Program-made: the position numbers and the translations under genes
Notes under the pieces: generated by a model
What the model saw: the letters and a program-made list of their open reading frames with translations, nothing else
What the model was told of the DNA's origin: nothing
Databases searched by the model: none
Shown: positions 23,540 through 37,090 of the stretch, one piece after another
Layout: each line of letters begins with the position of its first letter
How positions within the stretch are numbered: the first letter of the stretch is position 1
From: Poronia punctata
Taxonomy: Eukaryota; Ascomycota; Sordariomycetes; Xylariales; Xylariaceae
Direction: 5' to 3'
Length of the DNA: 64,000 nucleotides
Assembly (NCBI GenBank): GCA_022579005.1
Contig: MU401456.1
Span: forward strand, 398,607-462,606

Positions 23540-25456
23540 CTACATGCCCAAGAGGCTCATCTGCCGCCTTAGCGGACTTGCCGCGATGCTGCCGTCTTCG
23601 CTCGCATAGCAGGCAGAGTCTGTATCTATGTCCCATTCGGGATCTTCGTCCTTAATCGACGCCGCCTGGCTGCCGGGTTTGCTGTTGAAACTCTTTTGCG
23701 TCGCAGCTCTAGTGTTCCATTGCAACGTCCTCGATACGCTGTCGAACCATTCTGTACCCGTACGCATAACCGTGGGAAAGGGGTACTGCGACGCCGTGAT
23801 CGTGACATGATCCCCTTGCTTCAACTCCACTCGGCCTTTCCCGTCAAATGCACAGTACGCGGTGGCGCGGGAATTGCGGGGAATGGAGACGCGGAGATGC
23901 AGAGTGTCACTCAGCACCATCGGCCGGAACGACAAAGTGTGCGGGCAGATGGGTGTGAGGAGAATGGCGGGAATATCGGGATGGACGAGAGATCCACCAG
24001 CAGAGAGTGAATATGCAGTCGACCCTTCGTTGAAGTGTTAGTGAGGATCATGCTCCATGTCGATTTGCAGAGACTTACCCGTCGGCGTGGAGAAAATGCA
24101 GCCGTCGGCCTGGATGACGGTCAGGGGCTCGTTATCTCCGTAAAGCTCCAGGTTCGAAACGTAAGGCGATGGGCCACGGTCTATAACCAACTCATTAAGC
24201 ACCTCGAATTGCTCACCCTCCTCCATTTCTTGCTTGGACCCGCTATTTCGGTAGACAGTGCAAGTAAAACGCATACGCAAGTTGACGCGCATTCCTTCGT
24301 CGCCCATGACGTGATTGAGGTGTTGTTTATACTTTTCGAATTCAAAACTGGTCAGAAAACCGAGGCTTCCGAGGCTGAAGGAAAGGACCGGTGGAACAAC
24401 CCTCTGGAATAGCCAGGAAGTGAACAAAACGGTCCCATCGCCCCCGAGTGTACAGACCAAATCGAAAGTCTCGGGTTGGCTCCAGCAGAGGTCCGGTGAC
24501 CAATACCGCAACATGGATGGAAATCGGGGGTCCTCATCTATGATACTGGCAGCTCCAAAGCGCTTGGAATGCCGTAACTTGGCGTCGACATATACGTTGA
24601 CGCCTACGTCCGAGCCATACCGAGGGGTTCTTAACAACCACATGGCCAGCTCTCTGGTCAGGTATACAAGTTCATTATCTTTGGCTTTTGTCACGATCAT
24701 GACATTCCGCACTTCCCTCCTAATGGGCCTGCGCTGCAACTGTTTGGAAACTTCCCGAACGCCCGTTGCAGTATGTACGAGACGAGAGTGCGACATCCAG
24801 TTGTCATTCTTAATCTCTTCTAGCACCTTGTCGATATCGACGGCATCATCGAAGCGAGTGTGGTAGAAACAAGGAGACTTTAGCGTGGGTAAGGCTGTGT
24901 TCGGCGTGGCTGACTGGAGGGCGAGTTCATTCAGCGCATCGGCGAGCTGTTGGGAGGAAGCCGCAGATGTGGCCGGTTGCCGCCTATCGGCGGGAGGGTG
25001 GGTGGACAACATGCTATTCAGTGAGAGCGCGTCGGGTTTCTTGTTCCGCGCAACAGAAGCCAAAGCTTTCATAATCGTCTGCCGAGGGACGGGTTCGAGA
25101 GAAAGCGCGTTCTCCCGCTGGCCATGTGGCGTCTTGATGGAATCCGGCACGGTGGACTCAGAGCTCGTCAGGCCTTCTGCAACATGCTCGGGCTGTTTTG
25201 CGCCCTGGGCAGCATCGTGGACGGGGATGAGATGAGACTGCGAAGGCAGCTGCCCTGAGGCCTGGTCAGGTTTTGTGATTATGGTGGATATTGTGGGCGA
25301 GGCATGGGAGCCGTGAGAGGGCAGAGGTAGAGGTTCGGAACCGGTGGAAGAAGATACTGCGGCGTCAGCATCCAGACAGGGATTGTCAGTGCTGAGGGCG
25401 GGGTGTACCTCCATCGAGGAAGCAGCCGGGGAGGCCCCTAACGGGGAAGACGCCAT
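23540..25456 (-). CDS. utr1: ATP-NAD kinase, Utr1-type
   Basis: NAD kinase phosphorylates NAD(H) to NADP(H). Two exons (25456-24079 and 24024-23540) split by a 54-nt intron give about 620 aa. The first about 190 residues are Ser/Pro/Ala-rich and probably disordered. The catalytic domain follows: VRNVMIVTKAKD, the nucleotide-binding LGGDGTVLFTS near residue 335, NELVIDRGPSPY with the conserved NE/D pair, and IQADG. Intron removal completes TPTG-STAYSLSAGG, the diphosphate-binding motif, exactly across the splice site. The C-terminal tail (about 60 aa after the fold) is acidic then basic. A cytosolic Utr1/Yef1 role fits better than mitochondrial Pos5, because the N-terminus is not a basic presequence. 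The symbol is by orthology inference. Confidence 0.93.
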
Positions 25457-28157
25457 GCCTGAATCAGAAATATATGCCTTGTTCTTACCACGTATGGGCG
25501 CTGTATGGGGTCTCCAGTGGAAAGAGTGGAGACTAAATAGACCCCGAGAGTGTCAGAGCACAGGCACTTAGCCAAAGGATTTGCTAAATTCAGCAATAAT
25601 CGGTGATATAAATAAATACTAGGTAGGTGTGATTGAGCCGGCTGGAGTTTCAAATGGTTAACGCCGGAGTGTGAGGGCCCTGATGTGTGCGACGGACAAA
25701 TCAAAAAGCCGTCAGAAAGGCCACCGAGGCCTATTACGTACTTGGGTAAGATGTTGGTGAGGTACGGAGATAAGTACGGAGACAACGAGTAGGATAGATG
25801 ACAAAAGAGGGATTGTAGATTATGTCAGATATTGGGTGGCAGAGTTATTGCCGTTCAGTCCGCCGTGGATTCCGGCACTCTGGTTCATTGGACGTTCTCC
25901 ACGCAGCAAACCGGATAAACCACCCAGATCAAGGTACTCTGCAGGTCGACTACGATCACGATCTGTACACCAGTCAGCCGCTGTCCCTCCGTGGTGCCTA
26001 CCAGTCCGCCCATCCTTCGTGCTGTAAATAGATAGCCACGGACTGAATGCAGCCTTCTTTCTCCATTGTCCAATGGCAAATGCATATCGAGGTGGGGGCC
26101 GCCATGTAGCTGATCTGTTCCCGAGCTCCGAGACAAGGCGGACATGGCTTTTGGATGCATTACTTACTACACCAAGATCTTGCTGCTATACAAGCCCTAC
26201 TACTGCCAAGGAAAAGAGTAACGGAAATGGTAGTCTCAGGTCTCCTTCCGAACGGTGATGCTACCGGTTGGCGATGAGCAACGACAGTGGAGAGATCCTT
26301 GCCATCGACAGTAGGTTATAAGCTGAGGATGCTGCGAGTCCGATCCAAATCGGACCGATGTAATTGAGTATTGTCTTCTCGATCGGTGTTATATCGTTAT
26401 CGTTCGCGTATGTCAAGATGCCCCGAAAGACCAACGGGCAAAGAGAGTGCCAGAAATGCAACAAGAGTAGCGGAAACGAGCCTTTATAGATATTTCAAAG
26501 CGGAGATAATACTGAATTGCGCGGGGATAACTCTGTATTATATAATGTGGACTTCGGCTCGAGAACCCTTCGGATGTTGGCCGGCCTTGGCTAGAAGGAG
26601 TAAGAAAGGCAAGTATATTCACAGGTACGCGCGGTGTACTGGTGGATTTGATATTCGAAAGATGAACGCACGAGGGTAGAAGGGGCGGAACGATGGACTG
26701 AAAGCAAAGTGCATGGGCTACTAGCGCTTTACTGTATTAACTGTCCAAGGAGAAGCATAAAGATGTCGAACCCAATAAGGACACGAAGAAGGCCAAGAGA
26801 CACCAAAGGAAAGGGCTAAATATTGAGGCTTCGTCGAAGGGCTCTATTCTACCCCATAAAACTTGCGAAACTAGAAGACTCGTGTTGGAAGTGGAGAGTA
26901 AAGGACAGACCGTAACAGGACGGTGGGGCAATACTGGGATGGGAGTAGGCACCTGTTACCTTATTGGAATGTCTCCTTATTGCTTCGTCTGCTAGGCTCT
27001 GACGCCGCTCTGAGACGCACCCGGCGGACCAGATGATTCTCTCCAGCTCATAATTCTGTCAGAAAGGTTTGCAAATAGACAACTAAGCATAAAGCTTCTG
27101 AGGAGTAGAACCGCAAAAAAGTTGGCCCCACAGCAGCTTCAAATTCGTTTCTACTTTTTTCGTGTTGCCCTTTCAGGGCGTTTCCTTGCGTCTAGAGTCT
27201 CATCCTACGCCCTTGGCAGGGGTCTGGAGGCGAGAAAACACCGAACAGGGGACTCTGCTCGCCTCCGTATTTTCGGCCTTTAGAACATCAGACCTAAACT
27301 TGCCGCAGCCTATCATTGATATGGTCAATAGTTCAGGTTTCAGGGCCGGCACTATCTCCCTTCCTTCCTTGTGCACATTCCGTAAGCAAAAACATATGTG
27401 TATATGATCACACGTAGCAGACAATTTAGAGTTATATAGATCGCCTTATTCGCATTTGTATCAGCTAAAGATGCATCTTAACCGACCCTAATATGACCAA
27501 CAAGATTATCGGGCCCCGAAATCTGGGATACCACCAGAAAAGCCAGTGAGCTAACGATGATCGCATCAGAGTCTTCGTCGCTTGTACGAATCCGATACTT
27601 AATTACGTAATATTTCGCAACAACCGTCATTCCTTCGGTGCCTGAAGGGCTTGTAGGGTGACTAGAGGGCAGTATTGCGCGAGCTATGGTCGTTCCGTGC
27701 CAAACTGCTCTGTAAAACCGCCGGCCTTGTTCATAAAGCTCGTAGGCGCATAATCTCGATAGGCAGGGCGGCAGTCTCCACATTGGCGCTTCGTTATGCA
27801 TTGAGAGCATCAGACTGAAACACCATTTGTTCAGACATAACCCCCCACCTACCTAGATGACCTTGCAAAGCGCCATATATCCACCTACTCGGTCGGTGTG
27901 AATAGTGCATGTTGCACCGGCAGCCAAAACATGGGCTGATTATATCCATGGATGCTGTTGGTATCAACCGAAGCTCTCACGTGCTTAGCTACAAGCTCAT
28001 AAGCGGGTCAAAAGCTGGGACCACAATATATATTACATATTGTATGTCCCAAGCATCGCGAAACGCGGCCCAGATAGGAAGTTCAGGATACCGTAGTCGA
28101 GAACAAACCCCTGCAAACATTGTCTCCTCGCCGAGCACCATGTAACTTTCGAGACTT
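25457..28157. other. intergenic, NAD kinase promoter and rrp46 3' flank
   Basis: About 2.7 kb without a recognisable gene. The longest candidate frame is 27478-27810 on the minus strand (110 codons); it has no motif I know and no clear splice extension. Base composition is ordinary and there is no RIP signature. An unidentified short gene is possible. Confidence 0.45.
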
Positions 28158-29062
28158 TCATTTCCAGTAAAGGTCGGAGCTAGTTTGCTGCTCAATGGTA
28201 GATCGGATGAAGCGTTTCATATCTGGGCCAGCAGTCGTCGAGCCTTCGCTCATGGATATATCTGGATCGCCAGTGCTGACTGTCGTACAGCATTGGCTAT
28301 AGGCCGCATTGTAGACATCGTCCCATTGGTTGATAGTAAAGGTCCCTTCACTTTCTGCGAGTACTAATTCGTCCCGTGAAGTAAATGCTAGAACATGGAA
28401 CGACTCGGACTGCTCGATTTGAAGAGGCGTTGGATCGAGGATCGTCTCTCGGTTCCCATCCCGTAAGATGATAGCGAGCGAAGTCGAAGTTAGTGTCGAA
28501 GTCATCGGAATCGAAGCAGAGAGGAGAGACATAATCGCTGTTTGCAACAGAGCGGGAATAACCGGGAGATTCTAGGTCATCGTTTCCTTGTATTAGCATA
28601 TACGTCTTGCACCAGGCAGTGTGCGCAACGGCGTGCGGAGGATATCCGTACAAGATTGGATTGGGTGAGCTTCGCATTGACGTATTCGTTTTCTGGCATG
28701 AGTGTAATCTGTAATATAACCTGGATAACCGTCCGCGGGAAGTTATTGGTCAGGATGATTTGGCGCAAGGTCGACTGTATTAAAGATTCGAGATGGCGTT
28801 CCCGCGTGCCTGATAGAGGAAGTCAGAATATCATGGACACCGTATATGGACTTAAGGGTTGGTTTAGCATACCCCCTACGCCGGCGGCTGGCCGTACAAT
28901 TACATCAAGAATGGCCTCTTCGGGAAGTTCGTCTCTCTTTTGCGCTTCTATAGGTCCATTCACTGCACCGATTACAGTATAGCCTGCGTAAGAATAAGTC
29001 GCCGATCCATCTGTCTTGTGCAGATGCGACAACAGCGCCTCTGGTTCAGCTGTTACAGTCAT
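28158..29062 (-). CDS. rrp46: RNA exosome core subunit Rrp46
   Basis: Rrp46 is an RNase PH-fold subunit of the six-member exosome ring, which processes and degrades RNA in nucleus and cytoplasm; eukaryotic ring subunits are catalytically inert. Three exons (29062-28873, 28809-28652, 28571-28158) give 253 aa. The N-terminal part reads SHLHKTDGSATYSYAGYTV and AAVNGP-like AVNGPIEAQKRDELPEEA, followed by GVGGTRERHLESLIQ across the first splice site. RQIILTNNFPRTVIQV and MSLLSASIPM follow, as in fungal orthologues. The C-terminus adds about 40 residues (MKRFIRSTIEQQ). The second donor is GTACGG. It is one of three consecutive minus-strand genes with cca1, separated from it by about 0.55 kb. Confidence 0.93.
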
Positions 29063-29612
29063 GTTGCGAATAGAGGGGAAAGGAGTTGGTTGCTTTTATG
29101 TCCAGGAAAAATGGCGGCTGGGAGGGAGCGTCAAGTGAACTAGATAGAGCGTGTTGGCGTTAAGTTTGGAGAGTTGATCGTTCGTAAGGATACCCAATGT
29201 GCCAAGAGAGTCCTATCTTCACTTTTTTTTGGGTCCAGTTTACCCCGGTCAATCAGATGTACTGAAATTCAAATACCTACCTACCTGGTAAGGTAGAAAC
29301 AGAGCTACGGTACCTGTGCAGCTGTACCCTTCTAGGTTCGATTACATCATTAGCGTCAGCCCCGCGGTCAACCGATAGGTACAGCCAAACAGCAGGGCCA
29401 AATACCTACGCGTATCTGTTACTACTTTGTACACGTAGACGGATAACTTACCGCGTATCGTACACGTAAACCGCAAATCTAGCAGAACTATAAAGGGGCG
29501 TCTTGTTTGGTTATCTGCCTACATTGTAGAGCTAGATTATTAGACAACCAACGAAATAGAGCTATGGCACGATGGGTATCAAGTAGGTACCTATAGGAAC
29601 ATTCCCCTTCCT
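29063..29612. other. intergenic, rrp46 promoter / cca1 3' flank
   Basis: This 550-bp spacer is rich in TACCTAC/GTAGGTA words. It must contain the rrp46 promoter and leader. No further feature is seen. Confidence 0.55.
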
Positions 29613-31461
29613 CTAAGCAAGTGGTATACCTAGTTCCTCCCTTCTCTTTTGGACTTCCTCAACGGCGCCCGCTGGATCTGTTGCATCTGGATTGCGAAGT
29701 TGCCATTCAACGCAGATATCTAACGCTTTCGCCATCCATTTACCAGGATTGACGTTCAGTGCTTTGGCGAGTTGCCTACCGTCAATGATTTTTTTAAGTT
29801 CAGGTGCGGCCATAAGATCCAATTCTTGGAGATGGTCCAAAAACATTTGCCATTCGCGCAGAAAATTGACATTATCCGCTATAAAACGGTTAGTACGAGC
29901 TCTACTTCGGACCGAGTAAAAGGAAACTTACCAGAGCCAGTGGCTTCGGTGGACCAACGCTTCATTGCCTCAACCAGCAGAGAAAACAAGACCTGCAGCT
30001 TCCAGGAGCCGCCCCTAGCATCCCAACGTCGTATAGCCATGCCAACCCGATCCCTTTCAGCGATGTGGGCTTCCTTTCTGACGACTGCGTCCTTCAGGCC
30101 CAAGATTTCCGCTCTATTATTGTGCGCAGCGGTAATCAGGTCAGATAGCTTGTTTGGTGCCTTTATCCCTTCTCGCGCGGCCACTGTAGGGAGTGGTGGT
30201 GTAGGTTTGCCATGCTTGGCATTTCCAGGGTGCATAGGATCATCTACGTACTCCCAAGGAGCGAGGGCAGATAATGTCCAGGCATAGTAAGAAGCCTCGT
30301 CTTTTCGAACTAGGACATTATAAATAGAACCAGGCGTAGGGTTTCCTGACAGGTAGTCCAGGCATTCGTAGGCACACCGCCAGCGGGAAATATCCGGCCG
30401 CGGCATATCCGGCCTCGTTGGATCTGTAAAGATAGTATGGTACAAATGTAAATCGTGGATATACTGCAGCGCTCTTCGTGGATGATTACCTATTCCAGAG
30501 TTAGCGGTATTTATTTATGTAGAGGGGCGAGACGCAGCTCACCCTTCAGCATCTTTTCGACCTCGACACCGACTCTTTCGCGACTGATCTTGAGCCTTAA
30601 CGTGTCGAGAACGTTTGGATCGCCCATGACCGTCTCGGCCGCAGGGTCGATACTGAATTCTAGCCGACTGGCAAACCGAACCAATCGCAGAATGCGCAAA
30701 GGGTCATCTACGAAGGTCTGGAAAGGTTCCAGGGGAGTCCTGATCAGTTTAGAATCCATATCTAAGAGCCCGCTTGTGAAGTCCTCGACTGTACTTGTGT
30801 GGAGATTATAGAATAGAGCATTGACGGTGGCATCTCTTCGCAATGCGTCTTCTTCCGCCGTGCCAAATTCCATCTGTGGGTTCCGGCTGTCTTCCGTGTA
30901 GGTCTCTTTCCGGAGATTAACAAAGTCGACATCGAAACCGAGCAGTTTAATGGTGGTGGTCTCAAGATGCTTCGATTTTTCTGGATTCTTCGCAATCTTG
31001 TGCAGGTTTCCAACGTCGGTGTTTGAAAGGTTGTGCTTCGCTACCGTCTCAGGTTTCTCGCAAAGCTCGCAGATCTTGAAGGCAAAAGCTTCCCCAGTCA
31101 TAACATTGACAGCAGTGTCGATGTCATGAGACTCGATGCCGAGAAGCTTATCCCGAACCCAGCCCCCAGCCCATCGTAGGATGACCGGCTGGGAGTCCGG
31201 TCGTGAGTTGTTGACATATTCAGCCGCGTCAAGTAGCAGTTCTTTGAGCTGAGCTTCTCTAGGCGTGAGCTCAATCGTGGTCGTTGCCGGCTGTGTAGCC
31301 ATTCTTCTTATCCGGAGGGTTCGTTGTCCAACTAAAGTGTCCCCCAGCACATCTGATTTCCTCTTAGGCATACGAGAAAAGCTTCGGTATGTGGTCAGTT
31401 CCGTAGGTCTAGTCAAACGTCTTACTGCATTTCGAGTGGTGAGGCGAGGCCACAATAGCAT
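29613..31461 (-). CDS. cca1: CCA-adding tRNA nucleotidyltransferase
   Basis: This enzyme adds or repairs the 3' CCA of tRNAs in cytosol, nucleus and mitochondria. Three exons (31461-30543, 30489-29932, 29878-29613) with two 53-nt introns give about 580 aa from the first ATG. The class II polymerase head reads LRWAGGWVRDKLLG followed by SHDIDTAVN, with the metal-binding DxD at about residues 114-116. RRDATVNALFYN, then FVDDPLRILRLVRFASR follow, the latter in the neck. The end of exon 1 (SRERVGVEVEKMLKG) and the start of exon 2 (NHPRRALQYIHDL) are conserved. The first 53 residues are Arg/Ser/Thr-rich with almost no acid, like a mitochondrial presequence, and in-frame Met31 and Met54 could start shorter forms, as known for yeast CCA1. 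Confidence 0.94.
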
Positions 31462-34382
31462 GGAGTCATTTATGAGTCACAGAAATTGTAGGTATTGGAA
31501 TGTACCCTCGTCTACATGAGGCTTTCGAGTAGAATTGTGACGTTAATTTATAGGTAACAGAAATAAGACCTCCTTAAACTTGACGATATAATAGGTAGTT
31601 TGGTATTTTCGATCGGTTTGTAGTCCGTTATAGTGAAAACTGTGATCAATTGATTACAAGTATCTAGCCTGTACTCGTAGGGTAGACACAGGCCCAGGCA
31701 CCTATAGGTACCGCCTAGACAGGTATAACCTTCTATTCGTAGGTACATGTAGGTATTTGTAGAAGAGCCTGCACCGGCTCTTCATTTCAGTTTTGTATTC
31801 TGGGCGGGGCGTACCCGTGGCCCACTTTCAGCTGGCGCACACCTGGCTGCCGGCTCGAAGTGGCCACCACGATAGGTATCGATACAACAGTCTACTCGTA
31901 GGTTAATAACATTCTGTTTACCTCTGGACATGTCCACGGTATTTATTCCGCCTATAACTACGGAATCCGTCATACGATTCGACCGCAATCTGATGTTGTC
32001 TACCTAGGTATGTGTTTGTTTTCTCAACGGCCAGGTCGCTGGTTGATTTGATTAAGACCAACTAGCCAAACCCACAGCATATTAATAGGAACAACCCTTT
32101 TCCAGTTACCGGGATCCCACTCGGGACAACTAGCCAAGCAACGGGAGGCGTCTTTCAGAGCCACCGAATCAGGACCCCGCACTACGCGGCACCTATATCT
32201 TTGTTATGACAGCCACAAAACGGAAGCTGAATGCAGTCCTGACTAGCCAGGTCGCACCATGCCATCGGAAATTCGGAATACACCGAAAGGTGGGCGACGG
32301 GCCGATTTTCATGGTACAGTTCGGAGGCAGGTCGCATGCGGGGATGGATAGTCCAACAGGCCAGGGACTGGCGCCAAATAGGACGAAAAGATCCTAGGTT
32401 GATGATAGTGGAAGCGCTGTACGCGACACAAAGAAAAGAAGAGGATAGGAAGAGTATATCCGCTCCCAATCACCCCTCGTAGATCCTGGAGGTGTGCCGG
32501 TTCGCACCGCTCGCTAAAATAGGGGCGGTACCTGCCGTATTTCAAAGCTAAAGTGAAACTCTAAATCAAGTAGGTTTTAGTATCAAAAGCCATAGGTAAT
32601 ACTACTGTTAGGTCAGACTTTTAGGCCAGTATAGGTGACATAAACGGAATCAGTCCAATATCAACAAAACATGTCCGACGTTTACCTATTTATCATACAT
32701 ACTGAAGGGGCCAGCCTTACTCTCCTGGCGGTCACCAACGGACCAAGCAAAGCAGCGTATAAAAGCACTTATGGCTCAACAACAACCGGATGAGTGGGGG
32801 AGGGGTATTGTTGATAAGTACATACTACAGTCTAGTCCAGGCTAGGGTGATATTGCAGTTGTGCTACTGCAGCAGATGTAATCGGTCAACAGTGATTTGC
32901 AGATCGCACGTACAGCATGATCCTCACTCGTGTACTCGTAGTGTATGCGTGTGTGTGCACGTACATACCGGGTATGTAATGTGTGCATGTCGTACTTGGA
33001 GATCATGGTGTTTCTCGATCAGGCCATTCATGTGCCAGAGATACCCACCTATCGGCATTACAGACTACCGTTGAATTCTCCAACCTGCCCGTATCTAATC
33101 ATATTGACATGCCCGTTTTTTTTCTTTTTTTCGTTCCCTTTAAAGCATGATATTCTTACCTTCTTGCGGCTGTGTAAAAAAGTACATGTAGGCATGTGTT
33201 AGGAATGTCGGTACAGGGTTAGAATGAGAAGATAAGGTGATTTACTTGGTACCTCTCTCTCTGACTCTGTAGTAAATAGGTTCACTCTTGGTTGCAAAAT
33301 TGTTGGCAGCTAGTTCACCCCACCAAAGGTTTGTTTATGATTATAGCTCGAATTTGAAAGCTACCAAAATCTAGGCTTGACCTTCAAATGAGAAACGAAG
33401 AATTAATGTGCACATATTCTTACTAGACGATCAACATATGGCACCGTGCCTAGTTATAGGGAGTTAATTAATAGATACCTAAGGTTACATTATATGTAGA
33501 CGCCACTTACGTGTACCAAGGTCTGCAACATGTCTACTAATAATGCTTGTATGGTTTCCTCTACCTACGGTCAAGCAAGTTGTGTGGGATTCTGGGCAGT
33601 TCGACAAGGGTCAAAATGGAGCGTCTGTTGCTTGCCACTTGCTGTGACCCTGTTAGAGTAATTCGTAGTACCTACACTGCATTCTACAATGATATCGGAG
33701 TCTACTCGCATGCAGGTTTAAGTTAGTGTCTGGCCTAGACTAGTCTAGAGAGAGTAGTATATCAACCTACCCACATGTAAACTTACCTAGGTTAACCTAC
33801 CTAAATATAGGTAGGTACCTAATAATACGAGTACACACCTCCTGCTTACGAAATTACGAGTAGGTACTTGAGATCAACCCACACGATTTATGTTACCTAC
33901 TTCCCTGTTCAGGTAGGCTTAAGCTTAACTACGTACATAGGTAAAGATAACGCGGCTTGACACTTCTTCGACTCCCATTGTCCTCATCTGAAGCAAGCCT
34001 CGCTTCAACCACGCTACGCTACCTAAGACATCTACAATCAACACCTACTAGGGTGCCCGGATAGGTCTATAGGAGTCGTTTTCCCTTATGACGTTCCCCC
34101 TTCTCTCGAATCTGTTTAATATATTTGTGTCAGTGGCCTGGGAACATTGAAAAAGGTAGAGTCTGTTGCATTCGGGTTTAAGCTGCTTGCTGTCACTTGC
34201 CTCTTACTGGCTAGCAATTGTATAGACTTGCGCTGCCTTTAATATCGATACTCGCATTCTTCACACATGGTGGCGGGGAGATACCGGACCCCTCTCGCCT
34301 ATTACCCAGATCCCCCCACCTTGATGAACCATTTCATCAAACTTGCGAAGTGCCGCATCTGCGCGTTCACACTCTCGACAAC
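31462..34382. other. intergenic between divergent cca1 and Zn2Cys6 gene
   Basis: This 2.9-kb gap has no recognisable gene. It is dense in TACCTA/TAGGTA and TACTCGTA/TACGAGTA words (31672, 31893, 32933, 33826, 33855). It must include the cca1 promoter at one end and the regulator's promoter at the other. Confidence 0.55.
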
Positions 34383-37090
34383 ATGGCCGAGCCTACCGAC
34401 GCACCTGCGAAGCCCGCCACCGGTCCTTCGCGGAAGAAGTTTGCTACTCCTCCGGTCAAGATAGCTTGCCTCTCATGGTACGATTCCCTTCTGCTTCCCT
34501 GTTTCTCGCTTCTGAGCGGTGAACCCCTGATTCTTCCCCCGGTCATACGTACAATTACCGAAGAGCACCGCTTCTTCTCTTCGTGCCGTGCTACCTCGTA
34601 CTAATAGCGAAACATTCAGTCGGGCATCAAGGACGAGATGTAACGGCGACCATCCGTGCTCCAGTGTACGCCCTTCTTCCAGTCATTCAGCCGAACCTTT
34701 TGTGTTCTCCCTTTACATATCTATGCCTATTGTCCACGGTGTGCGACGGGGCTACATCGCCAAGAAGATAGCGCGCGAATCTGACCAAGCATTCTTATTC
34801 ATTTTAGTGCATCACGAAGGACCGCGAATGCGTCTATAAACCCAGCCGTAGAGGTGGTCCACGCATTCGCAAGAAATCGCGACCATCTCCTGAGTTTCAG
34901 GAGGTTGTCGCATCTCTGCCCCCGGCATCTGAAGAACTTCCACAGGCCGGTGAGAAAACCCACGTGCTACATAATACCCCACTTCCATCCGTAGGGTCTA
35001 ACCAGCTGCAGAACTTCCAGTAGAAGCATATATAGGACCCGGGGCCGGGCTGAAAACGCTAGCTGATGAATGGCAAAATAGCGATGCTCTTTATTACCAC
35101 ATATTACAACCCCCGGTTGGCACCTTGTCCTTCGGTGCTCATGTTCCTGTTGCTCGGGCCTATGGGCATGATGATAATGCTATGTAAGTGCTCTTGACCG
35201 TCCTCCCGTGTCCTCCCCACTAACGACTTCCAGTTTAAACGCATATTATATTTGGATACATCCATACTTCCCCATCCTGCCGCCGCCCGAGGATGTGTCT
35301 AGGCGCGACGAGCCCGTTTCTCTCGCCGAGAGCCAAAGGGAAAGTATCCAAGAGCCATCGTCGCCTATCGCTCTTGCTATCTCAGCGATACTTGCTCTCA
35401 TCCCATGTCCCGATGATACCAATGCTTCGGGCGAAGCTTCGGTCCGCTGGAGGCGAACATACTCCCAGTTCCTTGCAAAGGCAGCGCTAGAAGGGATCGA
35501 GAGTGAGAGCGACCGCCCGGAATCATCCTTTGACCCATCAAAGGCTCTCGACGACTCGGATGACGAAATGTACCGGGAAAAGTTCCACTCGCAGGTACCG
35601 TTGGAGCTAGAGGCTATTATCGCGCTTGACCTTCTTAGTGTTTACGAGTATGCCCAGCGCGGGAACCTCAAGAAGATGCGCGCGAGGGCGGGTGCTGCGC
35701 TAGTAGCCGCGATGTCTTTATACCTGCATAAGCATAGCGACGAAGAAGATGAATATACGGAAGCACGCCGACGCACATGGTGGATGACGTATATATGTGT
35801 CTGTCAAGGTTCGATAGTCGGCAACACGGTAGGTCATCCAACGTCTAGGCTTGTCGCCATCTATCTGGTTAGCGTCTAACGTCTCCCCAGCTTCCGACTC
35901 TTGAATTATTCGGTTCCAGTTACACTGCCAGATTTCCTACTATACAAGCGGACCGGGAGGTATGTGGTGCGCACCATCATTATTCATACTAGCTAACCAG
36001 GTTTAAGGCTTTCCCCGCCTTTGTTCGGGCCCAGCAGAGTATTTTGTCGGCAACAATGTTTGTGATCGAGTTCAACAACGCTAAGAAAGCAGGGAAGGAT
36101 ATGACGCCAGTATACCGCCGCATGCAAGAACTTGAACGGCTGCTTGCGCCACTGGTTAATCAGTCTGATACGTGGCCTTCCAACTACTCCTTGACGCAAC
36201 CAGTCGATCGAAGCGAAGCGGTGGTGGCCAATTCTTTGCGCTGCATATCACGGATTAAGCTGAATAGGTAGGTGCTGACTCCGATACGATGGTGTGACTC
36301 GCGATATGCTGACATGCATGGTGTGCATGGTGTAGCGCACGAATCAAGGTGCACCGTTACTGTGCCTTTTTTGATGTTGCTGTATTTTCCAGTAAACACT
36401 GCGACCTGACAAGTCTTCCGAAGGGATCTGGCGGGAACTCGGAGCCACAACAACTTCAAGCGTGCTGTGTTACTACGTTGAATAGCCCGCAGTCGCTGTA
36501 TAGCTATTCCACGGGCACTGTGTCTCCTGTCACGTTCGATAGTCCATCGCCGAACTCGAATGCTCAGCAACAGTTCTCAGCAGCCGAACTTCCATTTGCC
36601 AGTCACGACTCCTCTGCTATATGCTTGAAATCTGCCTTTACTATAGCTGAAAGCTTCGATGCCATGCCGTATCCAAATCCGTCTGGTCAAGAATACGACG
36701 TCACGAGCCCGTACGGTCCTAGGACCACCTTTATCACCCCGAGGACGATGCCTTCCTTTGCCTGTTGCGCGATGCAGTGTAGCTACGCCTTACTCATGGT
36801 TAAGAGTCGTACCGAGTATCCATCGGCCAAGACTGGAGACCAAGACGAAGTTATGCAAGCCCTACGAGGACGTCTGCAGCAAGGGCTGCTTTCAGTCTTA
36901 GCGACGCTGGAGAATTACGCCACGGCTTTTGAGGCGTTAGGTGGCATGCGAGGTAAGTGCCCATACAATCCAACATCGTTCATGCCCAACGGTTGCTGCC
37001 ATGCTTACTGTGATAACAGACCAAATTCGTGATAAAGTCGATCTCTCGATAAATGCGCCATCAATAGGATCAGGAGACATATATCTTTAG
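34383..37090 (+). CDS. Zn2Cys6 fungal transcription factor
   Basis: A binuclear zinc cluster regulator; targets are unknown. Nine exons were spliced by frame and family: 34383-34477, 34620-34665, 34808-34949, about 35006-35183, 35234-35828, 35891-35959, 36008-36267, 36336-36952 and 37020-37090, giving about 690 aa. The zinc cluster (residues about 30-58) is built from the first three exons: CLSCRASRTRC, NGDHPCSSC, ITKDREC, a perfect C-x2-C-x6-C-x5-C-x2-C-x6-C, followed by the basic RRGGPRIRKKSR. The middle region is the fungal transcription factor domain, with YYIWIHPYFPILPPP, LDLLSVYEYAQRG and RRRTWWMTYICVCQGS. The exon 6/7 acceptor was placed at 36007 because the nearer AG brings an immediate stop. 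The last exon ends GSGDIYL. The exact start of exon 4 is uncertain by 6 nt. Confidence 0.87.

Noticed and set aside
27478..27810. 110-codon minus-strand open frame
   Set aside because: No recognisable motif, no splice-compatible extension and no homologue that I know; kept only as a remark on the gap.
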